The notes below the pieces were generated by a model. It searched no databases, had not been told where the DNA came from, and saw nothing but the letters and a program-made list of their open reading frames with translations. Made by a program: the position numbers and the translations under genes. This document shows positions 27,786-36,745 of a stretch of 64,000 bases of DNA, piece after piece. The DNA lies in assembly GCF_036320485.1 (NCBI RefSeq), contig NZ_CP132911.1, positions 1,550,001-1,614,000 of the forward strand. The letters are read 5' to 3'. Source of the DNA: Dyella sp. A6. GTDB lineage: Bacteria > Pseudomonadota > Gammaproteobacteria > Xanthomonadales > Rhodanobacteraceae. Numbering within the stretch: position 1 is the stretch's first letter; each line of letters opens with the position of its first letter.

Positions 27786-28471
27786 GCCGGTGCTCCTGCG
27801 GTGACCAGTGTCTCTCCGGCCCACACGCGCTGACCGGGTTTGACACAGAGCGGGATGGCTTCGGGCAATTCCAGCACCACCGTGCTTCCGAGCAGGATGC
27901 GCCCAAGTCGCTGACCACGTTCGACCGTATCACCGTCCGCGTGCCATACCTCGATGCGCCGCGCCGCCAGGCTGGTGATCAAGCGGACTGCGAGTTGTCC
28001 GTAACCCGGGCTTTCCAGCACGATGCGGGTTTGCACGGGGCAGTGCTTTTCGCGCAGGAAGGAAAACTCGCGACCCTCGCCGTCCATGAAGGTATCGCCG
28101 CCTGGCTCGACGGACGTGATGCGCCCCCCGGCGGGGCTGCGCTGCACGTGCATGTCCCAGAAGCTCAGCGCAATCACCAGGTAACGCGTGTCGCCCTGTA
28201 CGTCGGCGCTGGTGACCAGTCCATCCGCCGGGGCCACCAGCCCGGGTTCTGCGGGCGCCGTCCTTTCCGGATCGCGGTTGAAGAAGCTCAGGAACTGGCG
28301 GTGGAAGCGGCCGTTCCGGAGCCAGTCCCGGATCTGCTGCTCGGGCCAGCGTCGCCGGGGCGGCAGTAACGGACGCAGCCAGGCGGACGGGTAGGGGAAC
28401 CGGATAGCCCACATCGCAACCAGCACGACGAGGATGACCAGCACGGATATCTGAACGATGAGTGTCGTCAT
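27782..28471 (-). CDS. Short phosphatidylserine decarboxylase-like enzyme
   Basis: This 229-residue proenzyme has one N-terminal membrane helix (about residues 4-22), the PSD motif FFNRDPERT, VAPADG, the conserved histidine segment WDMHVQRSP (His108), and the self-cleavage site LGST at 194-197, where Gly-Ser cleavage would generate the pyruvoyl group. The segment ARRIEVWHADGDTVERGQRLG is highly conserved in the family. Length fits the short (type II) PSD class rather than the ~280-residue housekeeping enzyme. Its place between EPS genes suggests decarboxylation of a phosphoserine-containing lipid or glycan substituent rather than bulk phosphatidylethanolamine synthesis; that is inference. Confidence 0.84.
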   Translation of the reverse strand: MTTLIVQISVLVILVVLVAMWAIRFPYPSAWLRPLLPPRRRWPEQQIRDWLRNGRFHRQFLSFFNRDPERTAPAEPGLVAPADGLVTSADVQGDTRYLVIALSFWDMHVQRSPAGGRITSVEPGGDTFMDGEGREFSFLREKHCPVQTRIVLESPGYGQLAVRLITSLAARRIEVWHADGDTVERGQRLGRILLGSTVVLELPEAIPLCVKPGQRVWAGETLVTAGAPA

Positions 28472-28604
28472 GCCTCAATCTTGCCCAAGGTAGACGTGGA
28501 AAGATATGTTCACCCAGGCTCATCCTTGCCCACAACGTTGGTCTTGCCGAAGCGACGGTACGCTGATGGGCCAATGGTCAGTCTTGTCGGTATGTGCAAT
28601 CCGG

Positions 28605-29570
28605 CTAGCCGTCAGCGCGTCCACGCGCCAGGGCATAGCGGATGATGGCCCTGAAAAAGCAGGCGTACGTGATGCGGTGTTCGGCGAGCAGGCGACGGCC
28701 GAGGGCAAATGTGCTGGCCGCGCGTATACGGGATGCGGCATACATCCAGCCTCTGGCCAGGCGCTTGCGCTCGCTATCGAGTTCGGCGCATTCCTGGGGC
28801 GAAAGCTTGAGTCGGCGTTGATCGTCCAGGATTTTCCGCAGGATCAGGTCGGACGCCTCGATGCTCCGGAGGGCGTTGGATGAACCCGACTTGTTCGCTT
28901 CGTGTCGTTGCCATGTTCCGAGTGATTCGGCCGCATAGCCGAGCTTTCCCCCGCGCTTGATGAGTTCGAGGAAGAGCAGCCTGTCTTCGTTGAAGATCAG
29001 GCTTTCGTCGAAACCGTGCACGGCCTCGAGCTCGGCGCGACGACAGACCATGGTCATGGGAATGAGGCTGCCCGAAAGCATGGTCGAGAACAGCGCATCG
29101 TCGGCCAGTTCCATGTAGCCCATGCCTGCGTCTTTCTTCGAGAGTCCCAGGAACTTCGGGTGGTCGAGGTCCTTCGCGATCAGGCGGCCGTCCGGGTCCA
29201 CGATGTCCCGGTCGCTGAAACACGCGACCCAGTCCGGGTGACGGTCGAGGCCAGTCTCCATGCGCTCCAGAAACCGCGGATACATGATGTCGTCCGCATC
29301 CATGAAGGCGATGAAGTTTCCGGTAGCCACGCGAACCGCGTGATTACGCGCTGAAGACGAGCCCTGGTTCACCTGTTGCCGGACAACGAGATTGAGGCCG
29401 GAAGACTGCCGGAAGCGCTCGATGCACTGGCCGGTGTCGTCGCTGGAGCCATCGTCCACCACGACCACTTCATCCGGCAGACGCGTCTGGTTTTCAATGC
29501 TGGCCAGCGCGCGTGCGATGAATTGCCCAGCGTTGTAGGCAGGCACGATGACGGAGATTCGGGCTTTCAA
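28605..29570 (-). CDS. Glycosyltransferase family 2
   Basis: This 321-residue GT-A enzyme has ISVIVPAYNAGQFI, the nucleotide-binding VVVDDGSSDDT, the metal-binding AFMDADD and the downstream catalytic FNEDRLLFLEL segments. It is the only clear GT2 in the locus; the others are GT-B. The C-terminal ~70 residues are basic and helical. It lies 133 bases upstream of the decarboxylase-like gene and 149 bases downstream of the flippase gene, all on the minus strand. Confidence 0.9.
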   Translation of the reverse strand: MKARISVIVPAYNAGQFIARALASIENQTRLPDEVVVVDDGSSDDTGQCIERFRQSSGLNLVVRQQVNQGSSSARNHAVRVATGNFIAFMDADDIMYPRFLERMETGLDRHPDWVACFSDRDIVDPDGRLIAKDLDHPKFLGLSKKDAGMGYMELADDALFSTMLSGSLIPMTMVCRRAELEAVHGFDESLIFNEDRLLFLELIKRGGKLGYAAESLGTWQRHEANKSGSSNALRSIEASDLILRKILDDQRRLKLSPQECAELDSERKRLARGWMYAASRIRAASTFALGRRLLAEHRITYACFFRAIIRYALARGRADG

Positions 29571-29719
29571 GTCACACCTCGGTTATGTCCTGCGGAGCGT
29601 GGCGGTCAGCGGCGTACCTGAGCTTGCCCATTGGCTACATCGTGTCGGTGGTGCGTGTTCGATGCAAGTCGGCCCGTCGGTGATGGCACGTGCCAGCGAT
29701 CACCGTGTCCCCCGCAAAC

Positions 29720-31198
29720 TCAGCCCAACCTGGGTGAAGATTTGAATCGCGAACGTAGCTTCGACAGTGCGTTCCGGATCTCGTGCGCTAGCGGGTGCCT
29801 GAAGAGATGAATGCCGGCGAGCCACAACAAGCCCGAGCCACTTGCCGCCACGAAGAACGCGGGCACGTAGTGAGCCGAGATGGGGCCAGCCCAGAATGCG
29901 AGAACCGCCGCCGGCGCGAGGCTGGTGATCGCGGTCAACGCAGCGCTGGGCGCCAGCGCCGTGACCAGCACACGCAGGCGAAGCGCATGGTAGCCGACGA
30001 GTTTGCGGTAATAGAGCGTCACTGCGACCACGTAAACGATGATCTGCGAGGCCGCGACGGCTTCCAGGCTGTGCAGCGCAGCCAGCACTGCCAGCACGAT
30101 CCGGACGACCTGGTAGCGCAATTCGATACCGGTGACCTCACGATAACGGCCCACCGCGGTCAGCAGTCCATTGACCTGATAGGTAAGTGTGCCGATCATC
30201 GCCGCCGCACATAGCCATCGCATCAGTGGTATTGCCGGATCCCACTGATGGCCGAATGCCAGGTGGATGATGGGGTAGGCCATCAATACGGCGAACGCGA
30301 AGAATGGCCAGCTCACGCCCGTCAGCAGCACCATCGAGCGTCGGAACAGTGCCGGTGCAGCATCGTTCTCGCGATGCTCCCTGGCGTAAGCGGGAAATGC
30401 GACCGAGCCGACTGCGGCGACGAAGCTGGTCCGGAAGATGTTCACGATGCCGTAGCCGCGTGAATAGAAACCGGCCGCCGGCATGCCGAGCATGCGGCCG
30501 ACCACGATGTTCGCCGATTGCTCCCCGACCTGTTTCGCGACATCGGCGACAGTGCGGTACGAGCCGAAATGGAGCACTCGTCGCCAATCCGTCAGGCCAA
30601 GTCCACGAACCCGGTAGCGACCGCCGAACAGTGCGCTGCCGACGACGGCTACGGCGGCCGCTGCGACCGAAGCCCACGCCATGCTCATGTAGGAAAAGCC
30701 CAGCCATGCCAGCGCAATGGTGGTGATGCTTCGTACGGCAGTCTCCGTGATCTGGATCTTGATCAGCAGCCCGAAACGCATGTCGCGTTTCATGCATGCC
30801 AGGGTCGTCGTTCCGAAAGGCATCAGCACGAATACCAGACTGAGCACCCGCATGACTCTGGCCACGCCGTGATCGCCGTAGAACTTTCCCACCAGATCGC
30901 TGAAACCGAACACGAGCATTGCGAGAAACCAGGCGATCGCGACCGTGACGGTGAATACGGTGCGAACCAGCTCGTCGCTCAGGTTCTTCTCCTGAATGAT
31001 CAGCTCGGTAACGCCGAAGTCCCTCAGCATGTGTACGAGGGAGACGAGTGCAACGGCGACGGAAAACACGCCGACTTCGGCCGGAGTCAGCAGACGGCTG
31101 ACGATCGTGACCGTCGCGATATTGAACGCGAGGCTGAACAGGGTCCGTGTGAAAGATAGCGAGAGCGCCTTGCGGACGCTCGTTCTTCCTGGCGTCAT
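29720..31198 (-). CDS. Wzx-type polysaccharide flippase (MOP superfamily)
   Basis: This 492-residue integral membrane protein has 12-14 hydrophobic segments and the N-terminal signature SRLLTPAEVGVFSVAVALVS of polysaccharide transporters. RDFGVTELIIQE and FYSRGYGIVNIF are typical of the MOP-superfamily lipopolysaccharide/EPS flippase group. It would move the undecaprenyl-linked repeat unit across the inner membrane, completing a Wzx/Wzy-type pathway with the ligase/polymerase-like protein at 20286 and the Wzz/Wza-like proteins at the start of the locus. Confidence 0.9.
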   Translation of the reverse strand: MTPGRTSVRKALSLSFTRTLFSLAFNIATVTIVSRLLTPAEVGVFSVAVALVSLVHMLRDFGVTELIIQEKNLSDELVRTVFTVTVAIAWFLAMLVFGFSDLVGKFYGDHGVARVMRVLSLVFVLMPFGTTTLACMKRDMRFGLLIKIQITETAVRSITTIALAWLGFSYMSMAWASVAAAAVAVVGSALFGGRYRVRGLGLTDWRRVLHFGSYRTVADVAKQVGEQSANIVVGRMLGMPAAGFYSRGYGIVNIFRTSFVAAVGSVAFPAYAREHRENDAAPALFRRSMVLLTGVSWPFFAFAVLMAYPIIHLAFGHQWDPAIPLMRWLCAAAMIGTLTYQVNGLLTAVGRYREVTGIELRYQVVRIVLAVLAALHSLEAVAASQIIVYVVAVTLYYRKLVGYHALRLRVLVTALAPSAALTAITSLAPAAVLAFWAGPISAHYVPAFFVAASGSGLLWLAGIHLFRHPLAHEIRNALSKLRSRFKSSPRLG

Positions 31199-31589
31199 GG
31201 GGCCTGCCCGATTACATGGCCAGAATTGGCTTCCATGCTCCGCCTCGACGATTTCTGTACGGACACGGTTACAGGGTCATGCCATGCAGCCGATCGCATC
31301 AGCATGGCGGGGCCCATGCCCGGCGAGGTTTGCCCGGCACCAAAACAGAAGAGCATGTATGGCTGTGCAAGCAACAGATGAGGTCGCGACATCGGCTTCG
31401 AAAATGGTGCCCTTCGGTGGCAGCCAGCATGCGAAGACGGACTGCTCCAGTACATGTCACCGTGTATCCTGTGCGCTTCGGCGGGTGGCTGCTGCGTGTA
31501 TCCGGCGAGTTGTTTTTGGCCATTTTCGTAATGGCCGGTGACTCGCCTGTTGCATTGCGCGGCAAGTATTACATCAGGGGTGCCATGGC
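31199..31589. other. Divergent intergenic region with a two-tier stem-loop
   Basis: This 391-base gap separates the minus-strand flippase group from the plus-strand pyruvyltransferase gene and must hold promoters for both. No consensus promoter is clear. Its most notable feature is a nested inverted repeat close to the plus-strand gene: outer arms GGCGAGT (31504-31510) and ACTCGCC (31541-31547), inner arms GGCCATT (31518-31524) and AATGGCC (31530-31536). No credible protein-coding frame is present. Confidence 0.6.
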
Positions 31590-32501
31590 GTGAAGCTCTA
31601 CTATTACAAGGACAGGCACGGCAATTTTGGCGATGACCTGAATCCATGGCTATGGTCGAAACTGCTTCCGGAAATGTTCGATGATGACGATTCCGAGCTC
31701 TTCGTGGGCATCGGCACGTTGTTGAACAACAATATTCCGAAACAGCCGCGAAAAGTGGTTTTCGGGTCTGGTGCCGGCTACGGCTCGGCGCTGCCCGATA
31801 TCGACGACAAATGGACTTTCTATTGCGTCCGTGGCCCGGTTACCGCTGCCAGACTGGGTCTTGCCGAGTCATGTGCCATCACGGATGCGGCCGCCCTGGT
31901 ATCCACGGTGTACAACGCACACGCCCAGAAGCGGGACGGGGTTGCATTCATTCCTCACCACGTCAGTGCGCGGCACATGGACTGGCAAGCGGTCTGCCGA
32001 CAGGTCGGTGTCCGTTACATCGACCCAAGGCGGGATGTCGAAACCGTGCTGAGTGAAATTGCCGGTGCTTCGGCCGTGATCACAGAAGCCATGCATGGTG
32101 CGATTCTGGCGGACACCTTCAGAATTCCGTGGATGCCGGTTGTTCTGTACGGGCATGTCCTCAAATCCAAATGGGAAGACTGGAGCCAGTCACTGTCTCT
32201 TGAATATGAGCCGAGGCAATTGGAAGGCGTATGGGACCCCGACTACAACTTCGGAACCATGGACAGGCTGAAAATCCGTACAAAGCGCAGCTTCGGTCGC
32301 ATGGGAATATCGCCGGCATCGTGGACGCCGCCGCCGCCCAAAAGCACGAAGAAAGAGATTGACCGGTTCCTGACGGCATTCGAAGGGCTGACCAGAAATC
32401 CCTCCTTCCAGCTCAGTCGCGACTCGGTCTTTGACAGTGCGTTGGCACGCCTTGTCGAGAAGCTCGACCAGTTGCGGCGGGACCGCCGTATCGTCGTCTG
32501 A
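31590..32501 (+). CDS. Polysaccharide pyruvyl transferase family protein
   Basis: This 303-residue protein matches the pyruvyl transferase fold used to add ketal pyruvate to EPS sugars. The N-terminal KLYYYKDRHGNFGDDLNPWL is the family hallmark, followed by VFGSGAGYGS, FYCVRGPVTAARLG, ITDAAALV and the helix AVITEAMHGAILADTFRIPW. The start is a GTG at 31590. The last ~60 residues (after PPPPKSTKKE) form a separate, charged tail. It stands alone on the plus strand and converges with the large secreted protein gene 24 bases away. Confidence 0.87.
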   Translation: MKLYYYKDRHGNFGDDLNPWLWSKLLPEMFDDDDSELFVGIGTLLNNNIPKQPRKVVFGSGAGYGSALPDIDDKWTFYCVRGPVTAARLGLAESCAITDAAALVSTVYNAHAQKRDGVAFIPHHVSARHMDWQAVCRQVGVRYIDPRRDVETVLSEIAGASAVITEAMHGAILADTFRIPWMPVVLYGHVLKSKWEDWSQSLSLEYEPRQLEGVWDPDYNFGTMDRLKIRTKRSFGRMGISPASWTPPPPKSTKKEIDRFLTAFEGLTRNPSFQLSRDSVFDSALARLVEKLDQLRRDRRIVV

Positions 32502-32525
32502 ATTGCTCGTGTTCGCGGAGGGACG

Positions 32526-34811
32526 TCAGCGCGCTTTGCCTGCCGCTGCCTTTGGTGACATGGGGAACAACAAGGCGTTCGCCGGCAGGCTTCGCGGTAT
32601 GACCGCAAAGTTGGGATAGTTGTTGTAGGCCATGCGTCCCGATGGCTTCACGCTGCGCGACTCGAACAGGTTCCATGCAACCTGTGCGTTCGGCAGACCG
32701 CTCTCGGCGGCGGATGCGACTCCGATCTGGAAATTGGCCGGGAATCCGGTGGCGGAATAGGGGTACCCCGACATTTTTCCCTTCTGCCATGGTCTCTTGC
32801 GCAGCTTTCCCATGGCTTCGACCATCGCGGACGAATTGCAGGCTAGGCCGACCAGGGTTGGGAAGGTTGCCTTGTAGACTGCGGTAAAGGACGGCAGCCA
32901 TTGACTCGCCGCATCCTTCGTTTCGATGTCGTATGCCGACGCCTGCAGCCAGCAGTAACCTTGCCTCGGCTTGCTTTGCCAGTCGGTCATCAGGCCTATC
33001 TCGAACGCGGCAAGCCAGTTGCGGAACCTGGCGGCGCCGGAAAAGCCGAGATCCGCTGCGTGAGCGGCTGACCAGGTCAGGAAATTGTGCTGCCACGGTG
33101 CCACGCCATTCCGTTTGCCGCCGTGCAGACTGTAGACGTTGCTGTCGTCGGGTACATGCAGGGGATTGGCGGATGGGTTGTCGCTGTACTCCTTGTTCCA
33201 CTCGGCCAGTGAATCAGTCACGGCAGCAGTGAACTCGGCCTTCAGCGGATAGTTGTCGGGAAGCAGCCAGGCGGCTTCGGCCATGTCACGCAGGGTCCAG
33301 GCCTTGGCGCGTATCGAGTGGTACGCGTCATCTATCAGCAAATGCGAAAACCCCCGGTATTTCTCGTTAGGATTCAGCTCGTTCATCGAGGCGCCGAAGG
33401 CCAGTTCCGACATGTAGTAGTAGTCGCCGGTCACCATATAGGGCACGTACGATTCCGCGGGTTGATGTTCGGCGCTCCAGTGAAAGGGATTGCCCGTGCC
33501 GTACCAGGATTTGGTGCAGCCCTTGACCACTGCGTTGTTGGTGCACCCCTGGATCAGATCGGCCTTGTACTGTGTGCCTGTCGTGGTGTTTCTCTCGGCT
33601 ACACGGTTGGCGTATGCCCAGTCCTTGAGGGTGACATGGGGGTGTCGCCGGATGCTTACCGGCCATCCCGTCTGCGGGTCGCGATAGTGGATGCTGTAGG
33701 CGCCGAGTGCATCGGTGTTGGCCAGCATCCAGCGATAGGCGCGGATATCCGGATCGACGATGTATAGGCTGCTCCAGCGGGGCAGCGGACCGATACCCGC
33801 CTGGGCGCCGGTGTTGTTCATGTTTTTTGTCTGGTCGCAATGATCCAGCGGTGCACAGAACTGGCGTACCCGGTTGAGAAATACCTCATCCGGTTTCAAC
33901 GCCATGTAGCGGGAGACAGCTTTGCTTGCCTGGATGTATCGGGTGTCCTGTTGTACGTAGAGTTCTGGACGATGGCCGTTCCACCACAGCACGTGGTGCC
34001 AGCGCGTATAGGCATATTGGGTCAGCGCCGGGCTGAGGTAGGTGGCGCTTCCCGATGTCATCTCGGCTTTGTATTGCGGCTGGGTCTGCGGCAGAAACGC
34101 TGACGTGTTCTCGACGATGATGTCGGTGCGCACGTCGCCGATCCGGCCTGGCGCGGCCCCGGCGTAGGCACGCACCGCGAAATAGATATTCAGACTCGGA
34201 TTGGAGGTGCCGTCTGCCGCGGTCACTGGTCCGTGGACCACCCATGCGCCGACAAGCGGGCCGTCCAGCCACACGTTGCACTCGGTTCCCCATGCCTTGC
34301 AGGTGTGCTTGGCGCTGGCTGACTGCAGCAAGGAACGCGCACTGGCCGTGTAACTTTTGCCGTCGATGCTAACGGATATCCGGGCGTCGTAGGTGGTATC
34401 GAGAAGTTGTGCCAGGGTAGGGCTGGCCCCGGTCGCTGCCGAGCCCGGGCCGGTGGCGAGTGTCAGCGCGCCTTTCGCGTCGCCGGGCAGCGATGGAAGC
34501 ATCGCCGTCAGCACGGCATGACGCAGACTACCGTCGGGGTTGGTTGCTTTGATATCCACCTGCAGGGGTACAAGCCGGCCATCAAAGCGGGCAGCGAGCG
34601 CGGTTCCCCTTGGCACGTCGCCGTTCTTGAATACCTGGCCGAACGTAGCCGGGACGTGACTCTGTCCGCGTCCGGAGAGACTGATCAGGTGATCGGTAAC
34701 CACGATGCCGGCACTTGCCTGAAACGACGCCAGTAGCGCGGTAAGGCCGATACCGGCCAGCATCGTTCGAAGCAGAGCTTGGCCGCATCGATCCGTCTGA
34801 GCACTCACCAT
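32526..34811 (-). CDS. Large secreted protein, possibly polysaccharide-active (RIFT-barrel / exo-lyase-like)
   Basis: This 761-residue exported protein has an N-terminal signal peptide (about residues 13-34, cleaved after ASA). The N-terminal domain (HVPATFGQVFKNGDVPRGT, VPLQVDIKATNPDGSLRHAV) resembles the RIFT-barrel domain of exo-rhamnogalacturonan-lyase-like (YetA/PcRGLX) proteins. The C-terminal half looks helical with many Trp/Tyr (HHVLWWNGHRPELYV, GDYYYMSELAFGASMNEL, WTLRDMAEAAWLLPDNYPLK), consistent with an alpha-toroid lyase/hydrolase module. A GGAG site lies about 8 bases before the ATG. It may trim or degrade the EPS made by this locus; no catalytic residues are assigned and the family call is tentative. 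Confidence 0.62.
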   Translation of the reverse strand: MVSAQTDRCGQALLRTMLAGIGLTALLASFQASAGIVVTDHLISLSGRGQSHVPATFGQVFKNGDVPRGTALAARFDGRLVPLQVDIKATNPDGSLRHAVLTAMLPSLPGDAKGALTLATGPGSAATGASPTLAQLLDTTYDARISVSIDGKSYTASARSLLQSASAKHTCKAWGTECNVWLDGPLVGAWVVHGPVTAADGTSNPSLNIYFAVRAYAGAAPGRIGDVRTDIIVENTSAFLPQTQPQYKAEMTSGSATYLSPALTQYAYTRWHHVLWWNGHRPELYVQQDTRYIQASKAVSRYMALKPDEVFLNRVRQFCAPLDHCDQTKNMNNTGAQAGIGPLPRWSSLYIVDPDIRAYRWMLANTDALGAYSIHYRDPQTGWPVSIRRHPHVTLKDWAYANRVAERNTTTGTQYKADLIQGCTNNAVVKGCTKSWYGTGNPFHWSAEHQPAESYVPYMVTGDYYYMSELAFGASMNELNPNEKYRGFSHLLIDDAYHSIRAKAWTLRDMAEAAWLLPDNYPLKAEFTAAVTDSLAEWNKEYSDNPSANPLHVPDDSNVYSLHGGKRNGVAPWQHNFLTWSAAHAADLGFSGAARFRNWLAAFEIGLMTDWQSKPRQGYCWLQASAYDIETKDAASQWLPSFTAVYKATFPTLVGLACNSSAMVEAMGKLRKRPWQKGKMSGYPYSATGFPANFQIGVASAAESGLPNAQVAWNLFESRSVKPSGRMAYNNYPNFAVIPRSLPANALLFPMSPKAAAGKAR

Positions 34812-35059
34812 GATTCTCCACGCGCGTTCGCGACAGCGTTGAATTCGGTTGCCTGAAAGTGTGTTTGTAGATCTGCTGAATCAAACGCCCGCAGCCGAAG
34901 TGCAGTGATCCCATTCGGGCGGCTGGCAGCCGGCGTTTCCCTGACGCCGGACGTCAAGCGTACTCCAGGCGCGTATGGTGCGCCGTGCACAGCCGCTGCC
35001 GGGTTTATCTGGAGCTTAAAGTGATTGAATATGCCTTGCGCGTCGCGGTGGCACCCGAG

Positions 35060-35305
35060 TCACGCCGCAGCCGTTTCGTCAGATTCGGTGCCAGGATGAG
35101 CATAATGGCCCAAGCGGGTTGTGCCTTCCGGGCTGACCAGATCCACACTGGCGGTCATGCCGGTTCGCTCGTGGTGATCCCGGGCCAGCCTGCGTGCCTC
35201 GGTGATGGCTTGTGCCAAGGTGAGGTGGTTCGTCAAACAGAGTTGCCCCTGGCAGATGCACCACATACCGATGGCATCCTCCTGAATTGCGAACAGGACT
35301 CTCAT
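35060..35305 (-). CDS. DUF2188-like small protein
   Basis: This 81-residue protein has the start chosen at 35305 because GGAGGG lies 8-9 bases upstream; longer in-frame starts exist. The segment LTLAQAITEARRLARDHHER followed by ASVDLVSPEGTTRLGHYAHPG resembles DUF2188 proteins, which pair an amphipathic helix with a short beta hairpin. Function unknown. It stands alone on the minus strand at the border between the EPS locus and the accessory region. Confidence 0.55.
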   Translation of the reverse strand: MRVLFAIQEDAIGMWCICQGQLCLTNHLTLAQAITEARRLARDHHERTGMTASVDLVSPEGTTRLGHYAHPGTESDETAAA

Positions 35306-35749
35306 CAGGCAACCCTCCATAGAGAAAGGCTCCCTTTCGGGAGCCAGTGAGCCGTGCAACGGGGGGTTACCACGGCTCGGGGCGCCCGGTGCATCGGAGA
35401 GGAACCGCCTGACTTCCCGGGCATGCTCAAGTTGCTCCCCATCGAACACGGGCGCCATAGGCGATCGGCAGCAAGTTGTGTAGGAATAATCCGAGTCCAC
35501 AGAGCACACCCTTGGTGTACTAGAAAACGACAGCCCCGGCGGTAGCCTACAAGTTCGCTAATGACACTGCGTTGACCAAAGGTTGACCAGATCGAGGCTG
35601 GCGCAGATCCGTGAACGAAAAAAACTCAAATATTCAATAGCTTAAGTTGTTTGATTGGGGTGGCGGGAGTCATCCCAGGCCACGATCTAACCCCTTGTTC
35701 CTGATCGAAAGTGGCACATGCCCAGCCCTTACATGGCACGTAGCCAGCA
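35306..35749. other. Gene-free spacer with tmRNA T-arm-like repeat
   Basis: No coding frame in this 444-base stretch looks real. It contains an AT-rich patch (about 35615-35655), unlike the GC-rich surroundings, directly followed by a 13-base copy of the tmRNA T-arm (35659-35671). Two copies of GTTGACCA lie at 35571-35578 and 35582-35589, 11 bases apart. The combination resembles an integration-site region of a former genomic island. Confidence 0.5.
35659..35671. repeat. 13-bp direct repeat of the ssrA 3' region (possible att remnant)
   Basis: GGTGGCGGGAGTC occurs here and again at 39130-39142 in the T-arm of the tmRNA gene, in the same orientation, 3.47 kb apart. The tmRNA 3' end is a frequent integrase target, so this may be the distal attachment site of a decayed island. 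Against this, the copy does not continue into the last bases of the tmRNA (TCCACCA on the coding strand), and no integrase gene is present. Confidence 0.4.
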
Positions 35750-36268
35750 CTACTGCGGCATAGCCTCAACACGCCGCTTCAACGCCAAATTCATCGCGTT
35801 CATCTGATTCAGCGTGTCATCCAGAATCGAGCCGGTGAGGTGACCTACCAGCAGCCCCGAAAACCGTTCGCTTTGAACGAAGCGGGTTCCCGTCCCGCTC
35901 GCTACAAGCTGAAATCGGTGCTCACCATCGAAGATGCCAGGCATGCCCACATGTCCGAGCCAACGAAGCTCATGGTTGGGCTGCACAACCTGCACGGTGG
36001 GGTGAAACACCGCTGCGTTCAACCGGCTTGAGCCAAGATCTATCTCGATGACATTGCCGACGTGGAGGTCTCCCTTGATCCGGAAGATCATCGGGTTCCA
36101 CGCGGGGTAGGCATTCGTATCAACGAGTACTCGCCAGACGTCAGCCGGTGGGCGATCGATCCATATCGAGGTCGTGACCTCGCGATTTCGGTGCGCCAGA
36201 ACGACGATCGCTAGCGCCGCAACCAGCAGGAAGGCCAACGACACCGCAGTGAACTTCAAATATCGCAT
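35750..36268 (-). CDS. Membrane-anchored SRPBCC-domain protein
   Basis: This 172-residue protein has an N-terminal hydrophobic anchor or signal (about residues 6-25) followed by a polyketide-cyclase-like SRPBCC fold: IDRPPADVWRVLVDTNAYPAWNP is the classic first helix region, and the C-terminal long helix begins at LTGSILDDTLNQMNAMNLAL. SRPBCC proteins bind hydrophobic ligands; the ligand here is unknown. It is followed on the same strand by nothing close, and preceded by the VOC-family gene 44 bases upstream. Confidence 0.75.
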   Translation of the reverse strand: MRYLKFTAVSLAFLLVAALAIVVLAHRNREVTTSIWIDRPPADVWRVLVDTNAYPAWNPMIFRIKGDLHVGNVIEIDLGSSRLNAAVFHPTVQVVQPNHELRWLGHVGMPGIFDGEHRFQLVASGTGTRFVQSERFSGLLVGHLTGSILDDTLNQMNAMNLALKRRVEAMPQ

Positions 36269-36312
36269 CGCACCTCATTCCTTTGATACCGACACCGGGC
36301 GTTGCCAGCGGA

Positions 36313-36687
36313 TCAATCAAGCTGCATCAGTTGAAAGACATTCCCTTCGGGGTCCAGCCCATCGCACATCGAATAGGGAAAGCCGTCGTAGCGCTTGATC
36401 GGACGCATCGTCACGCCCACCGAAATCATTCGCTCCCGTGCCGCCATCAGTCCAGAGGCAAGCGAGAAGACGATTTTGCTGTTCGATTGCCCGTGCTCGT
36501 CCGCGGGGTGCTCGCGAAAGGCCTTGCCTACCCGATGAAGGGCAAGCTCCATAGCGCCAGCCTTCAACACGGCCCACTCGCCGGCAATCTCCTCAGTCAC
36601 CTCCAGACCCAGGTGAATCTGGTAGAACTGCTTGAGTCCGTCGACGTCACGGACGTAGAGAATCACTCGGGATATAACAGCTTGCAT
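36313..36687 (-). CDS. VOC family (glyoxalase/bleomycin-resistance fold) protein
   Basis: This 124-residue single-domain vicinal-oxygen-chelate protein has the two babbab modules: VISRVILYVRDVDGLKQFYQ opens the first and ISVGVTMRPIKRY the second, ending in the typical CDGLDPEGNVFQLMQ with the C-terminal Glu/Gln metal-ligand position. It may be a small dioxygenase, isomerase or binding protein; the substrate cannot be predicted. It shares the minus strand with the SRPBCC gene, and the two may form an operon. Confidence 0.8.
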   Translation of the reverse strand: MQAVISRVILYVRDVDGLKQFYQIHLGLEVTEEIAGEWAVLKAGAMELALHRVGKAFREHPADEHGQSNSKIVFSLASGLMAARERMISVGVTMRPIKRYDGFPYSMCDGLDPEGNVFQLMQLD

Positions 36688-36745
36688 CGCTTTTCCTTTT
36701 CAATGCGCAGAAGAATGACTCGAGGCATCCCATAAGGACATCACG

